IMG/VR virus record: IMGVR_UViG_3300037148_000025
Span: 1 to 64,000 of that record
Source: a virus
DNA length: 64,000 nucleotides
Strand: one strand, 5' to 3'
Position numbers and translations under genes: made by a program. How positions within the stretch are numbered: position 1 is the stretch's first letter; each line of letters starts with the position of its first letter. Shown here piece after piece: positions 12,208 to 19,830 of this stretch. The notes under the pieces were generated by a model. It searched no databases. It was given only the letters and a program-made list of their open reading frames with translations, and had not been told where the DNA came from.

Positions 12208-14916
12208 TTATTTCTCCCAACAGTTGCCAATATGGAACTCAGACTTCATTTCCACCTTGTGCATCTTAACCGCTGCCGCACGTTTGAACGCATCGCTGAT
12301 TAGCTCGGCCACGATCTTACCAAATCTTTTTGGACATTGAACCACTAACTCATCATGAACAAATTTCAGAAGTTTAGCCTTGTATAGAGGCAGTGTATTC
12401 CACAGGTACGGTATACCATTGGCATCAACAGCGGAAGACATCGCCAGCTTTGCAATTGTGGCATTCGTTCCCTGAATAGCATGGTTCTTCCCTTGGCGCT
12501 TGGAACCGTTTGACATTTGGTAATAGCTTCTTCCAATCTCGTTTGCGTTCGGCTGGCGATGAGATAGCTCATACATCTCTCCAGCATTCGGCTTTCTCTT
12601 CTTGATTATTAGGAAGGTTTCAACATTCTTCTCACAGTCCGCAATTGGCAAACGAAGCTTGTCTTCATTATACTCTTTACAGTTTTCTAGTGCGCGTGCT
12701 CTAGTTGGGACAGGAAGAATTCTGCGTCTCCCATAGAGATCAAACGCTTTCTGCTTTTGCATCGCGTCGGTTCCAGACTTCTCAAGATAGGCCCAGATAT
12801 TGGGGTTCTTCTGCTCGTGTAGGGCCATTAGAACCTTAGCCTGTGCCAGAGTCTTCTTAATTTCTGTAGCAAGTTTGCCCGGACCTCCACCATATGCTAG
12901 CAAGAAGTTTGTGCTCTTATTGTCTCCTCTGCGTGCCCTGTGTAAAGGACAATTACATTTCTTCCTTTGCGGTGTTCCTGTAGCATTCAGCTTGAAGTAC
13001 TCGCAATCCGGAAGTGCTTCTTTTGGCCACTCAACTTCATAAAGAAGTTCTGCTCCCATAGAGTGTACATCTTCATCTCTGGAGAACGCCTCAATCCAAC
13101 GGGCGTCATCTGCTGCCTCTGCAATAATTCGCAGTTCTGCTCCAGACATATCGTCAGTGATAATTACATATTCTTCAGCGTGAGTTGTACATGTTTGCCC
13201 ACATTTATTACACCAGTATGCAGAACCATTCCACTCTGTTTCGCTTTCACAGCAATCGCTGATTCGTATCGACTCATCAGGAGGATCGGCTATAAAACAA
13301 CTGCGAACCTCTGTGTCCTGCGGTAAGTTCTGCCCATTAGGTTTAGAAGAACTGCTACGACCCGTCTCAGCGTCATATTGGTTAAATTCAGAGTGCAGCC
13401 TTCCATCGCCGGGGTGCAGCCATCCCTCTTCCTTGCTCGGCTTTGTCTTCCATTCTTGCGCCCACGCATCGCCATAGGTTCCAATCTCTTTAGCAAGGCC
13501 GTGATATTCCTGTATCTTACCTAAAATTGGAACAATTAGCTTCCATTTCTCCATAACCTCATCATCAAGGCTATCGATTGCTGGCCTGGTTTTGCCAGTA
13601 AATTTCTTATCTTGTCCTTTTTCCTTAATAACCAAACGCGGCTCATTCTCAACAAGGACTTTCAAAAGCTGAGCGCCAGAGTTGTAATTAATAAGTGCAT
13701 CTCCTTCACACTGGTCAATCAGCTTAAGAATTTGTGTACGCTTTTTTCTTAACTCCCCATGCTTCTTTTTCAGGTTTTCTTTGTTTTCTTTACGCTTCTC
13801 CTCAAGCGTAACAAGTTTCTCCTCTAAAGAAGCACAGTTTAAATCGACTATTCCGGTTTTTTTCTGTTCACGTAGCGTGGCCTTAATTATAAGGTTTATT
13901 TCAATCTCTTTTTGACTAGGAGCAGTTAGTGCTTTCCATGCAGCCTCAAGAGTATCAACCTCTTCTTGACTGATGCTCTCGGTTTTTGAGCCGACCAACG
14001 GCAAAAAATACTCATCAAGTTCATGAAGAACTTCTGTGAATCGAATCTTGCGTTTAGCTACCCTTTCAAGCCATTTTTCTCGATCTATTCTTTCGCCATG
14101 AACGTGCATATCCACAAATGATCCAATTGCATCGTTCTCAATCTGGCAAATCTCCCTAAGATTGTCTCCCAAAAGAAGTTGATCCAACTCAGTAAGCAGT
14201 TTTGCTTTCTCAGGATAACCTGCGTCACGCAGTGCTCCCGGAAGCCAACCCGCTGTGATTAGATTTTGCACCGCTTTTATCGCCAATGGGATGCGAGTAT
14301 CCAATGCAGCATACTCATACTGAGCGTCAGATAGTTCATCATCCAGATTAAAAGATGTCTGTAATGTTTTGTCAATACTCTTATAAAAATATCTTCCTAA
14401 CATCTCTTCCATAGAGTAAAACCCGTAGTTCTTTAAAGATGCTTGTCCACCTAACCCAGAATATATACATTTTTCTACCATCATGCAATCATAGAATCCA
14501 TTAGTACGAATTCCAAAGTTCCAATAGAAGCATTGATATTCAAATGCCAAGTTCACGCCGACCTTAGTGATCTCATGTGAGCATACAAACGGAACCAGTT
14601 TGTTTAGTAGGTCTTGCAGCCGGGGGGCTTTGCCAAGATTCTTGCCATAATCACCTTGACAATCATAAAGAATATCTGAGCTACCATCACAAAACTCCTT
14701 TAAATCAATAACATACTGTTCCTTATTATTGCCAAACTGTATGGTCCTTACTCGCCGCCAATAGAAGTCGTTAACTACTGTTGTTTCAGTATCCCACCCA
14801 TATTCCTTATGTGTTGAAAGGAAGCTGAGTAGACTTGCTACTGATTCATCGTCAACAACTCTCGTTATGTTGGGCGGGGGATTGAGAATCAATGGTATGC
14901 GTTCTTCATTAAGCAT
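12208..14916 (-). CDS. polA: Family A DNA polymerase with 3'-5' exonuclease domain
   Basis: 902 residues. Exonuclease motif WDTETT (D42, E44) is near the N-terminus. The polymerase motifs are A (DDMSGAELR, about 584), B (R-x3-K-x3-F-x3-YG, in KSTNFLLAYGGG, about 664) and C (VHDELV, about 854). Phe at the motif B selectivity position is typical of phage enzymes. Two unusual insertions are visible: a long charged coiled coil in the thumb (about 342-394) and a Cys-rich zinc-ribbon-like stretch (DCCES to WCNKCGQTC, about 552-577) just before motif A, with a second Cys cluster (CNCPLH) before motif B. It is the replicative polymerase. Its own promoter lies at 14923-14951. Confidence 0.95.
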   Translation of the reverse strand: MLNEERIPLILNPPPNITRVVDDESVASLLSFLSTHKEYGWDTETTVVNDFYWRRVRTIQFGNNKEQYVIDLKEFCDGSSDILYDCQGDYGKNLGKAPRLQDLLNKLVPFVCSHEITKVGVNLAFEYQCFYWNFGIRTNGFYDCMMVEKCIYSGLGGQASLKNYGFYSMEEMLGRYFYKSIDKTLQTSFNLDDELSDAQYEYAALDTRIPLAIKAVQNLITAGWLPGALRDAGYPEKAKLLTELDQLLLGDNLREICQIENDAIGSFVDMHVHGERIDREKWLERVAKRKIRFTEVLHELDEYFLPLVGSKTESISQEEVDTLEAAWKALTAPSQKEIEINLIIKATLREQKKTGIVDLNCASLEEKLVTLEEKRKENKENLKKKHGELRKKRTQILKLIDQCEGDALINYNSGAQLLKVLVENEPRLVIKEKGQDKKFTGKTRPAIDSLDDEVMEKWKLIVPILGKIQEYHGLAKEIGTYGDAWAQEWKTKPSKEEGWLHPGDGRLHSEFNQYDAETGRSSSSKPNGQNLPQDTEVRSCFIADPPDESIRISDCCESETEWNGSAYWCNKCGQTCTTHAEEYVIITDDMSGAELRIIAEAADDARWIEAFSRDEDVHSMGAELLYEVEWPKEALPDCEYFKLNATGTPQRKKCNCPLHRARRGDNKSTNFLLAYGGGPGKLATEIKKTLAQAKVLMALHEQKNPNIWAYLEKSGTDAMQKQKAFDLYGRRRILPVPTRARALENCKEYNEDKLRLPIADCEKNVETFLIIKKRKPNAGEMYELSHRQPNANEIGRSYYQMSNGSKRQGKNHAIQGTNATIAKLAMSSAVDANGIPYLWNTLPLYKAKLLKFVHDELVVQCPKRFGKIVAELISDAFKRAAAVKMHKVEMKSEFHIGNCWEK

Positions 14917-14922
14917 AGAGCC

Positions 14923-14951
14923 ATTCTATCATGGAATGGCTTTAAAGTCAA
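14923..14951 (-). promoter_or_regulatory. Sigma70-like promoter of the polymerase gene
   Basis: TTGACT and TAGAAT are separated by 17 bp on the minus strand, just upstream of the polymerase start; the leader would be very short. Confidence 0.7.
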
Positions 14952-15192
14952 GATTTAAAAATTTAAATCTTCTAAGTCCTTTAGATTTACGGTTACTGTG
15001 GGAGTCAGTGTAAACTGTATGGCACTTGAGGGGCACTAACTGATAATATATTAAAAACCATATATTAATATTTTCTGTGTTTTCGCTTTTTGTTCGCTTT
15101 CTCTATTTACAAAAAATTTTATTTTTAAATTAATAAGTCTTTTATAATCAAAGACATATCTGGGTTATGGGAGACATATTTAAAAAATGGAC

Positions 15193-15221
15193 TTGACAAA
15201 TTTCAATTACCGTGTTACAAT
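15193..15221 (+). promoter_or_regulatory. Rightward sigma70 promoter 1
   Basis: TTGACA, 17 bp, TACAAT. Confidence 0.85.
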
Positions 15222-15363
15222 AATATTGTTCGTGACCGAAACCCCAACTATGTAATAACAGGGGTGTGTACGTTTTGGCGAAGCCTGATCAGTTGTGGGG
15301 AGTTTGGTTAGATTATCCGGATTATCTAAAAAAGATACTTTCTATGTTTTTTTGCAATAAAAC

Positions 15364-15392
15364 TTGACAAATAGGCAGTTCTGTGGTACAAT
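15364..15392 (+). promoter_or_regulatory. Rightward sigma70 promoter 2
   Basis: TTGACA, 17 bp, TACAAT; its RNA would begin about 45 bp before the gene at 15445. Confidence 0.85.
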
Positions 15393-15444
15393 ATAGAAAT
15401 ATTGAGTCCATTGTGTAGTATGGAGCATCTAACAAGGAAGAACT

Positions 15445-15624
15445 ATGAAGCTAATGACGGGTTGGGTTGGGAAAGATTTTAGGAAAGCTCGTTTTGGAAA
15501 CCAGAATGCCCGATCAAAGATGATTGAATTACTAAAGCCTGACCCAATCGTTGAGCACTACCCAAAAGAGAAGAATTTATGGAAAAAAGTCTTCAAAATT
15601 CCTGAAAATAAGGGAATTTCTTAA
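15445..15624 (+). CDS. Small basic protein, first gene of the right arm
   Basis: 59 residues beginning MKLMTGWVGKDFRKARFG and ending in PENKGIS. AAGGAAG lies seven bases before ATG and two strong promoters are upstream. Being first to be transcribed suggests an early role; no family is recognised. Confidence 0.6.
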   Translation: MKLMTGWVGKDFRKARFGNQNARSKMIELLKPDPIVEHYPKEKNLWKKVFKIPENKGIS

Positions 15625-15686
15625 GATAAAAATAAAACACAGATATTTTTGTTGGGTTGAATCAAAAGGAGTTACCTGCCAAAAAC

Positions 15687-15715
15687 TTGACAAGGAATTT
15701 TTAGTGTGTTATAAT
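15687..15715 (+). promoter_or_regulatory. Rightward sigma70 promoter 3
   Basis: TTGACA, 17 bp, TATAAT: a full consensus promoter, placed directly before a folded leader. Confidence 0.88.
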
Positions 15716-15748
15716 TGAATTATAGAGAGAAAATAATTATAGAGAAAA

Positions 15749-15859
15749 GGCAGCAGGCTCCTCCTAGTTGTGAATATAGGCGCGAAAACGTCACCACAAC
15801 TACCTGCTGTCTGAATTATTATCATATGGGAGGCGGGGGAAGAGTGCAATGCTCTTCCC
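15749..15859 (+). ncRNA. Folded leader or small RNA downstream of promoter 3
   Basis: RNA starting near 15722 would fold GGCAGCAGG (15749-15757) with CCTGCTGTC (15803-15811) and TAGTTGTG (15765-15772) with CACAACTA (15795-15802), then GGGAAGAG with CTCTTCCC (15837-15859). The internal loop contains CTCCTCC, which could pair with a Shine-Dalgarno. It may be a regulatory leader or a free RNA. Confidence 0.6.
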
Positions 15860-15901
15860 TCAAGAATTGAGCAGAGGGACGAATAGGTGGAAATCTGTTA
15901 A

Positions 15902-16114
15902 ATTTATGATGAGACGGAGTTTATCGAAGTTGCTTCCAAGAATTCCACCAGGACTTGCAGCGAATGTGGGAGCCTATCTGGACCTACAGGGTTTGCAGGA
16001 CTGTCGGTAAGGCAATGGGTGTGTTCGTGTGGAGCGAAGCACGACCGCGATATAAATGCGGCTCGTAACACTCTATTAGCTGCGGCAGGATATGCCGTCG
16101 AGAGTTACGCATAA
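15902..16114 (+). pseudogene. TnpB C-terminal remnant (IS200/IS605)
   Basis: A 70-residue fragment with no start codon, reading from within the last RuvC-like part to the stop: EFIEVASKNSTRTCSECG, then WVCSCGAKHDRDINAARNTL. These are the zinc finger (C-x2-C ... C-x-C) and the final DRDINAA motif of TnpB. The rest of the protein and any tnpA are missing. An in-frame TAA bounds it on the left. Confidence 0.85.
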
Positions 16115-16160
16115 GCGTAACGTCTGAAATCCCCACCTTTAGGTGTACGGAGTATCAGTA
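16105..16160 (+). mobile_element. IS200/IS605-type right end, possible omega-RNA scaffold
   Basis: TTACGC-ATAA-GCGTAA spans the TnpB stop, then CACCT-TT-AGGTG (16134-16145) and GGAGTATCA follow. This is the familiar hairpin arrangement of IS605 right ends, which also form the 3' scaffold of the TnpB guide RNA. The guide would begin near 16160, at the start region of the next gene. Confidence 0.65.
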
Positions 16161-16162
16161 GT

Positions 16163-16315
16163 ATGGAAAACAATATGAAGAAGTTTTTGCTAGGACTTGT
16201 TCTAGTTTTCTGTTTTGCAGTTCCAGTTGCATCACAGGCGCAGGTAGTGGTTGTTGTACATCCCCACCACCATCATCATTACAATCACCATCATCACTAT
16301 CCCCGTGTTAATTAA
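16163..16315 (+). CDS. Secreted His-rich peptide
   Basis: 50 residues. A signal peptide (KKFLLGLVLVFCFAVPVASQ, with cleavage likely after A-Q-A) is followed by VVVVV and a tail in which nine of 15 residues are His. It probably binds Ni, Zn or Cu in the periplasm. GGAG lies ten bases before ATG, inside the IS right end. A second in-frame ATG is at 16175. Confidence 0.65.
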   Translation: MENNMKKFLLGLVLVFCFAVPVASQAQVVVVVHPHHHHHYNHHHHYPRVN

Positions 16316-16316
16316 T

Positions 16317-16412
16317 ATGAATCCCACCAACGATTGCCCCCACGTCTCACAGGAGTGGGTTAAGCGGCAATGGGAAGTATACCATACAGTTAGGAAGAGG
16401 ACGCGTATATGA
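16317..16412 (+). CDS. 31-residue peptide
   Basis: MNPTNDCPHVSQEWVKRQ then a basic end (VRKRTRI). It starts one base after the His-rich gene and ends in ATGA overlap with the next gene, so it is probably translationally coupled. No family is recognised. Confidence 0.45.
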   Translation: MNPTNDCPHVSQEWVKRQWEVYHTVRKRTRI

Positions 16413-16415
16413 TAC
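16403..16415. promoter_or_regulatory. GCGTATATGATAC motif at a start codon
   Basis: A partial copy of the dispersed palindrome overlaps the ATG of the gene at 16409. Confidence 0.4.
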
Positions 16416-16591
16416 ATGCCACAGTTTGTAATCACAACTTAAATGGCACAGACCGAGACGTAGCTGCTGCCGAAATGAGGCAGGCTATCAAGGATCAGGC
16501 GAAAGCCCAAGAGAACTCTTTCCCTTCCGACCACGTTGCAGATACAATTGTCCCTAATAGTTTTGTAACAAGTCAGACAAGTAAAGAGTAA
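16409..16591 (+). CDS. Small hypothetical protein
   Basis: 60 residues, acidic in the middle (DRDVAAAEMRQAIKDQAKAQ). It starts by ATGA overlap with the preceding 31-residue frame, where AGGAAGAGG is the site. No family is recognised. Confidence 0.5.
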   Translation: MIHATVCNHNLNGTDRDVAAAEMRQAIKDQAKAQENSFPSDHVADTIVPNSFVTSQTSKE

Positions 16592-16607
16592 TAATAGGAG
16601 AAACAAA

Positions 16608-16847
16608 ATGACAAATGTTGCTATTCCAGTAGTCGCACCAGTAGTTCCAATAGTCAGTGCACCCGCGACCAAAGAGCTAATCGCTAAAGAGAAGGCAAAG
16701 AATAATTTTCCTTCACAGTCGCCATATGCTGTAAAATCTTCACAAAAAGTAGCAGAGTATAAGGAAACACCAGTAGTTTCTGCTAAAGTGGAAAGCCAGT
16801 ATCCAAAAGTTGCGCATGTTCCATCTAATGCCCCAGTGGTTATGTAA
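16608..16847 (+). CDS. Small Val/Pro-rich protein
   Basis: 79 residues with a hydrophobic Val/Pro/Ala N-terminus (VAIPVVAPVVPIVSAPATK) and a polar C-terminus. TAGGAG lies eight bases before ATG. Similar N-terminal low-complexity occurs in the protein at 59087. No family is recognised. Confidence 0.55.
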   Translation: MTNVAIPVVAPVVPIVSAPATKELIAKEKAKNNFPSQSPYAVKSSQKVAEYKETPVVSAKVESQYPKVAHVPSNAPVVM

Positions 16848-16858
16848 TAGGAGAATAA

Positions 16859-17050
16859 ATGTTTTCAATCATTATTTGTCTTGTGGGTCTGTTGGTGTAT
16901 TTGCTAACTCCAGTGCCAACCCCTATTAATCCAAGGGTAGCAAGGGTTACAGATGTTGGAAGGATTATGTTTTTTCTTGGTTTAGCTGCCTTGTTGCTGC
17001 TAACTGTTTTGGGACATCCATTTTTGCTTCCTCATTTGTTTTTTAACTAG
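16859..17050 (+). CDS. Small two-helix membrane protein
   Basis: 63 residues with two transmembrane helices (MFSIIICLV to LLTPVPTP; IMFFLGLAALLLLTVLG) joined by a short basic loop. The pattern PRVARVTDVGRIMFF resembles a common phage membrane protein of unknown role. AGGAG precedes ATG. Confidence 0.6.
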   Translation: MFSIIICLVGLLVYLLTPVPTPINPRVARVTDVGRIMFFLGLAALLLLTVLGHPFLLPHLFFN

Positions 17051-17095
17051 TTTAAACAGGACCGCTGCATCTTAACATGCTTAAAAATTGCGGCC

Positions 17096-17147
17096 ACGGG
17101 AGGAAAACTCCCGATTTTTGTGGGGGAAGGATAAATGTTCTTCCCCC
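17096..17147 (+). terminator. Terminator and second hairpin
   Basis: CGGGAG-GAAAA-CTCCCG is followed by ATTTTTG, then a strong GGGGGAAG / CTTCCCCC hairpin (17122-17147) without a T run. It resembles the hairpin at 15837. Confidence 0.6.
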
Positions 17148-17181
17148 TTAACACGGTATAACATGGACGCAAAAGGGCCAG

Positions 17182-17604
17182 ATGTTTTCTAGAGTGAAGA
17201 TAAAGCGGGGAGCATTGGATCACTTTAGGAAAAAAGCGAGAGCGGCCTTTCCTCTAGAAATCCAAGCGTACATGATTGGAAAGATTGTGTCTGTAAATGA
17301 AATCGACGTTACCAAAATTGTTTATACCACAGAGTATGGTGTACAGACTCGTGGGAGTGTCAGTTGGTACTTGGCAGATTTAAATGCAGCAAAAATTAAA
17401 GCCAGCAAGATGGGTCAGACCATCGTTGGAGACATACACAGCCACCCGTCATGGGATGCAGTGATGTCGAAGGATGATTATGCCGTCTGCATAAGAGAGG
17501 CGTATTCTATACAAGGGATTGTATCTGTCAGTAACAAAAAGCGAACACGTATTCATTTTTGGACACCAAATTCAGCACTAGAGTGTCAAATAGTCTACAT
17601 TTAA
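17182..17604 (+). CDS. JAMM/JAB (MPN) metalloprotease domain protein
   Basis: 140 residues, a single domain. Glu26 and the exact motif H86-x-H88-x7-S96-x2-D99 (in HSHPSWDAVMSKDD) form the JAMM zinc site. Family members cleave ubiquitin-like tags or act in tail-assembly proteins. Here it stands alone, outside the tail genes, so a role in removing host protein conjugates is possible but inferred. Confidence 0.85.
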   Translation: MFSRVKIKRGALDHFRKKARAAFPLEIQAYMIGKIVSVNEIDVTKIVYTTEYGVQTRGSVSWYLADLNAAKIKASKMGQTIVGDIHSHPSWDAVMSKDDYAVCIREAYSIQGIVSVSNKKRTRIHFWTPNSALECQIVYI

Positions 17605-17631
17605 GAAATCACTTAACTCTGGAGGGAGTAA

Positions 17632-18249
17632 ATGATAGAACCAAATCCAGTGTTATTAAAGAACACACAAGAAGAGATTGACAATATTATAGAGGAATCT
17701 GAAGAGGATGTATCTTCTGACCCCAGTATTCCAGAGTATCCCGAAGATCAAAAGTTTTGGGACCAGATGCGTGTTGAGAATACAGAGTTAAAGAACATCT
17801 TAAAGACAAAGATTCTGGATAACCCAAGAGTTTCAAATCTTGAACTTCTTGAAGCGTGTCGAATAATTGCCTCGATCAACTATGTGTATGTACAGGAAGG
17901 TTTGTTACATCGTGTAAAACGTACAACACCAACAATTCTAGAAAGCCAGAAGAAATATTATGAAGCTTACGAAGAGTTGTTTAAAAACAGGGACAAGGAA
18001 AGATTAAGAGTAAGGCGCGGGTATTTAAGAAAGCGAATCGAGCAGGCTAAAAAGAAGGTGATTTTAGTTCACCCAGATATTGTAAAATCATGGGTAGCCG
18101 AATTAAAAAGGATTGAAACTCACCTTAAAAAGAGAATAAAAGTTAAGGTTCCCGCAGATGAAGCTATTCTTATTGCCTCTGAAGAAACCAATCAACGTGT
18201 GCAGCAGATATTAGCAGATATTGCATCGGGCCTTGTGGGAGGGGAATAG
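17632..18249 (+). CDS. Hypothetical coiled-coil protein
   Basis: 205 residues, charged and helical: an acidic N-terminus (EEIDNIIEESEEDVS) and basic C-terminal helices. GGAGGG precedes ATG. The stop overlaps the next GTG by one base. It could be a small terminase-like or scaffold-like protein, but nothing specific supports this. Confidence 0.6.
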   Translation: MIEPNPVLLKNTQEEIDNIIEESEEDVSSDPSIPEYPEDQKFWDQMRVENTELKNILKTKILDNPRVSNLELLEACRIIASINYVYVQEGLLHRVKRTTPTILESQKKYYEAYEELFKNRDKERLRVRRGYLRKRIEQAKKKVILVHPDIVKSWVAELKRIETHLKKRIKVKVPADEAILIASEETNQRVQQILADIASGLVGGE

Positions 18250-18698
18250 TGCGAATTTTTAGAACAATAGATCGCATAGAAAGTTTGTTAGAAGCAAACA
18301 ACATATTACTCCAGCAAGTTAGCCATAAAATTAGTTGGCTATTAGCGCATCACAGTTTTACAGTTAGTATTTATCAGGAGACTCAAATGGCACTTGGAAA
18401 TATTTCAGCCGGTACTTCCGGCACTTTTGTAGCAGTTCTTAACGATAACGGATCGCCTATTGCTCTGCCTACTACATCAACTTTCGCATGGTCATCGTCT
18501 GATGCGACCGTAACCTTTACTGAAAGCACGGATACAACTACTGTAGTAGCATTGGTTCCAGCCGGTGATCTTGGGACTAGCGTGACTATTACAGCCTCAA
18601 CTGTAGGTCCAGACGGTATAACTTATAGCGGTTCTGTTACCGTGGCTCTTACTCCTGTTGCTCAAGCATACACAGTAACAGTTACCCAGTCGGCATAA
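18249..18698 (+). CDS. Ig-like protein with possible internal start
   Basis: 149 residues from GTG (GGGAGGGG seven bases upstream). A second, well-supported ATG at 18387 (AGGAGA upstream) would give only the 103-residue bacterial Ig-like domain (LGNISAGTSGTFVAVL to VTVTQSA). The first 46 residues are helical and would tether it. Such domains decorate phage particles. Confidence 0.7.
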   Translation: MRIFRTIDRIESLLEANNILLQQVSHKISWLLAHHSFTVSIYQETQMALGNISAGTSGTFVAVLNDNGSPIALPTTSTFAWSSSDATVTFTESTDTTTVVALVPAGDLGTSVTITASTVGPDGITYSGSVTVALTPVAQAYTVTVTQSA

Positions 18699-18725
18699 GA
18701 TGTTCCTGATTAATTCGGAGGAAAT

Positions 18726-18929
18726 ATGGGAGCATCTTTTGAAGTAGACATAGTTGAAGCGCAGAAATTTCAAAGCGTGTGGGACTTCCGGGGGGTAGCT
18801 ATTCCGCTGCCTCCCGAAGCCGCATATTTTGCAAGAGATTTTGCTAATGTAGTTATACGAAACTTCATTGAACTTTGTCAGCAACAAGCAAAGGAAAAGA
18901 AAGAGTTAAAGAAGGTTACTCTTTTGTAG
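18726..18929 (+). CDS. Small hypothetical protein
   Basis: 67 residues; CGGAGG precedes ATG. A short N-terminal beta part and one long helix ending in a basic, Lys-rich stretch. No family is recognised. Confidence 0.55.
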   Translation: MGASFEVDIVEAQKFQSVWDFRGVAIPLPPEAAYFARDFANVVIRNFIELCQQQAKEKKELKKVTLL

Positions 18930-18954
18930 TTTAAAAAAAAACACAGGGGAAACT

Positions 18955-19266
18955 ATGGTAGAGCAACTTAAAAATAAATGGCAGCAGAGTATTCCAGAGT
19001 GGGTCAAAGTTGTTACTCCTCTTCTTTTTGGGTTACTTAGTATGACTTGGTGGTTAAGCGCGCAGAACACAGCGATTGATAAACGCTTGGCAGATATTGA
19101 AGCCAAGCAACAAGAAATGTCTCAAACCTATGCTAAAGAAAATAATGAGCTATTTCTTTTTGGGCAGAGGATTGGAATTATTGAGACTTACTTACATTAC
19201 CAAGAAGATCGCCACGGGCATTCGGGAGAATTTCCATTACCGGTGATAGAACTTCCGGCTAACTAG
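18955..19266 (+). CDS. Membrane protein with coiled coil
   Basis: 103 residues: one transmembrane helix (VVTPLLFGLLSMTWWLSAQ), then a heptad region (IDKRLADIEAKQQEMSQTYA) and a His/Pro tail. The topology fits an inner-membrane spanin or similar lysis helper, though distant from the lysis genes. AGGGGAAAC precedes ATG. Confidence 0.55.
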   Translation: MVEQLKNKWQQSIPEWVKVVTPLLFGLLSMTWWLSAQNTAIDKRLADIEAKQQEMSQTYAKENNELFLFGQRIGIIETYLHYQEDRHGHSGEFPLPVIELPAN

Positions 19267-19308
19267 GATGTTTCTCCGGCCCAATGGCAGAGCATGTGGG
19301 AGGAGCCA

Positions 19309-19830
19309 ATGGAAGAAATCTATAAAGACAAAAATCCCGGCTCTGTTTGGGTAGGCGATGATAACGATTATCTAAAAATTCAAGGCAGAGATGGTTGGGC
19401 AGCAGCAAGAATGTGTAAGTATGGTCCCGGAGGTCACCAACAAACATTGGGATATACTACACTGGGAGCACCCAAAGGAAAAAATTATCTCTCCGTTCAA
19501 AAAGGAAATCATCTTGCAGTAAATCTTATTGACACAACTGATCCGAACTTCGTTCCCTTCGAATGTATAAAGATCGCACTAGACTTCATCAAGGCGAAAC
19601 TACAGGAAGGGAAAAAGGTTTTGGTTGCTTGTAATGCAGGACATTCGCGCGGCCCCTCAACGGGGCTTGCCTTTTTGCGTTCGGTAGGAGATATGCCTTA
19701 TAGTTTTGGTAGAAGCGAGACTATTTATCATACAATATATCCTAAGTATAGTCCAAACATGGGAATAAGACAGATTATTAGAGAACATTGGTCAGAATTG
19801 GACGGTTTGGAGATTTCAGATGGCAAATGA
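19309..19830 (+). CDS. Dual-specificity (CX5R) phosphatase-like protein
   Basis: 173 residues; the ATG at 19309 has GGAGGAG upstream, better than an earlier ATG at 19294. VACNAGHSRGPSTGLAFL holds the phosphatase loop C-N-A-G-H-S-R (Cys about 108), with Ala in place of the usual His before Cys. It may remove phosphate from host protein, RNA or lipid. The next gene overlaps its end by 11 bases. Confidence 0.75.
   Translation: MEEIYKDKNPGSVWVGDDNDYLKIQGRDGWAAARMCKYGPGGHQQTLGYTTLGAPKGKNYLSVQKGNHLAVNLIDTTDPNFVPFECIKIALDFIKAKLQEGKKVLVACNAGHSRGPSTGLAFLRSVGDMPYSFGRSETIYHTIYPKYSPNMGIRQIIREHWSELDGLEISDGK

Larger units (their letters stand above)
14952..15444. other. Divergent intergenic region
   Basis: About 490 bp of AT-rich DNA between the divergent arms. 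It holds two consensus rightward promoters. A 30-codon frame (TTG at 15275) between them is too weak to call as a gene. Confidence 0.6.

Noticed and set aside
15275-15367. 30-codon frame MAKPDQLWGVWLDYP between promoters 1 and 2
   Set aside because: TTG start with a poor site; too short to claim without expression data.
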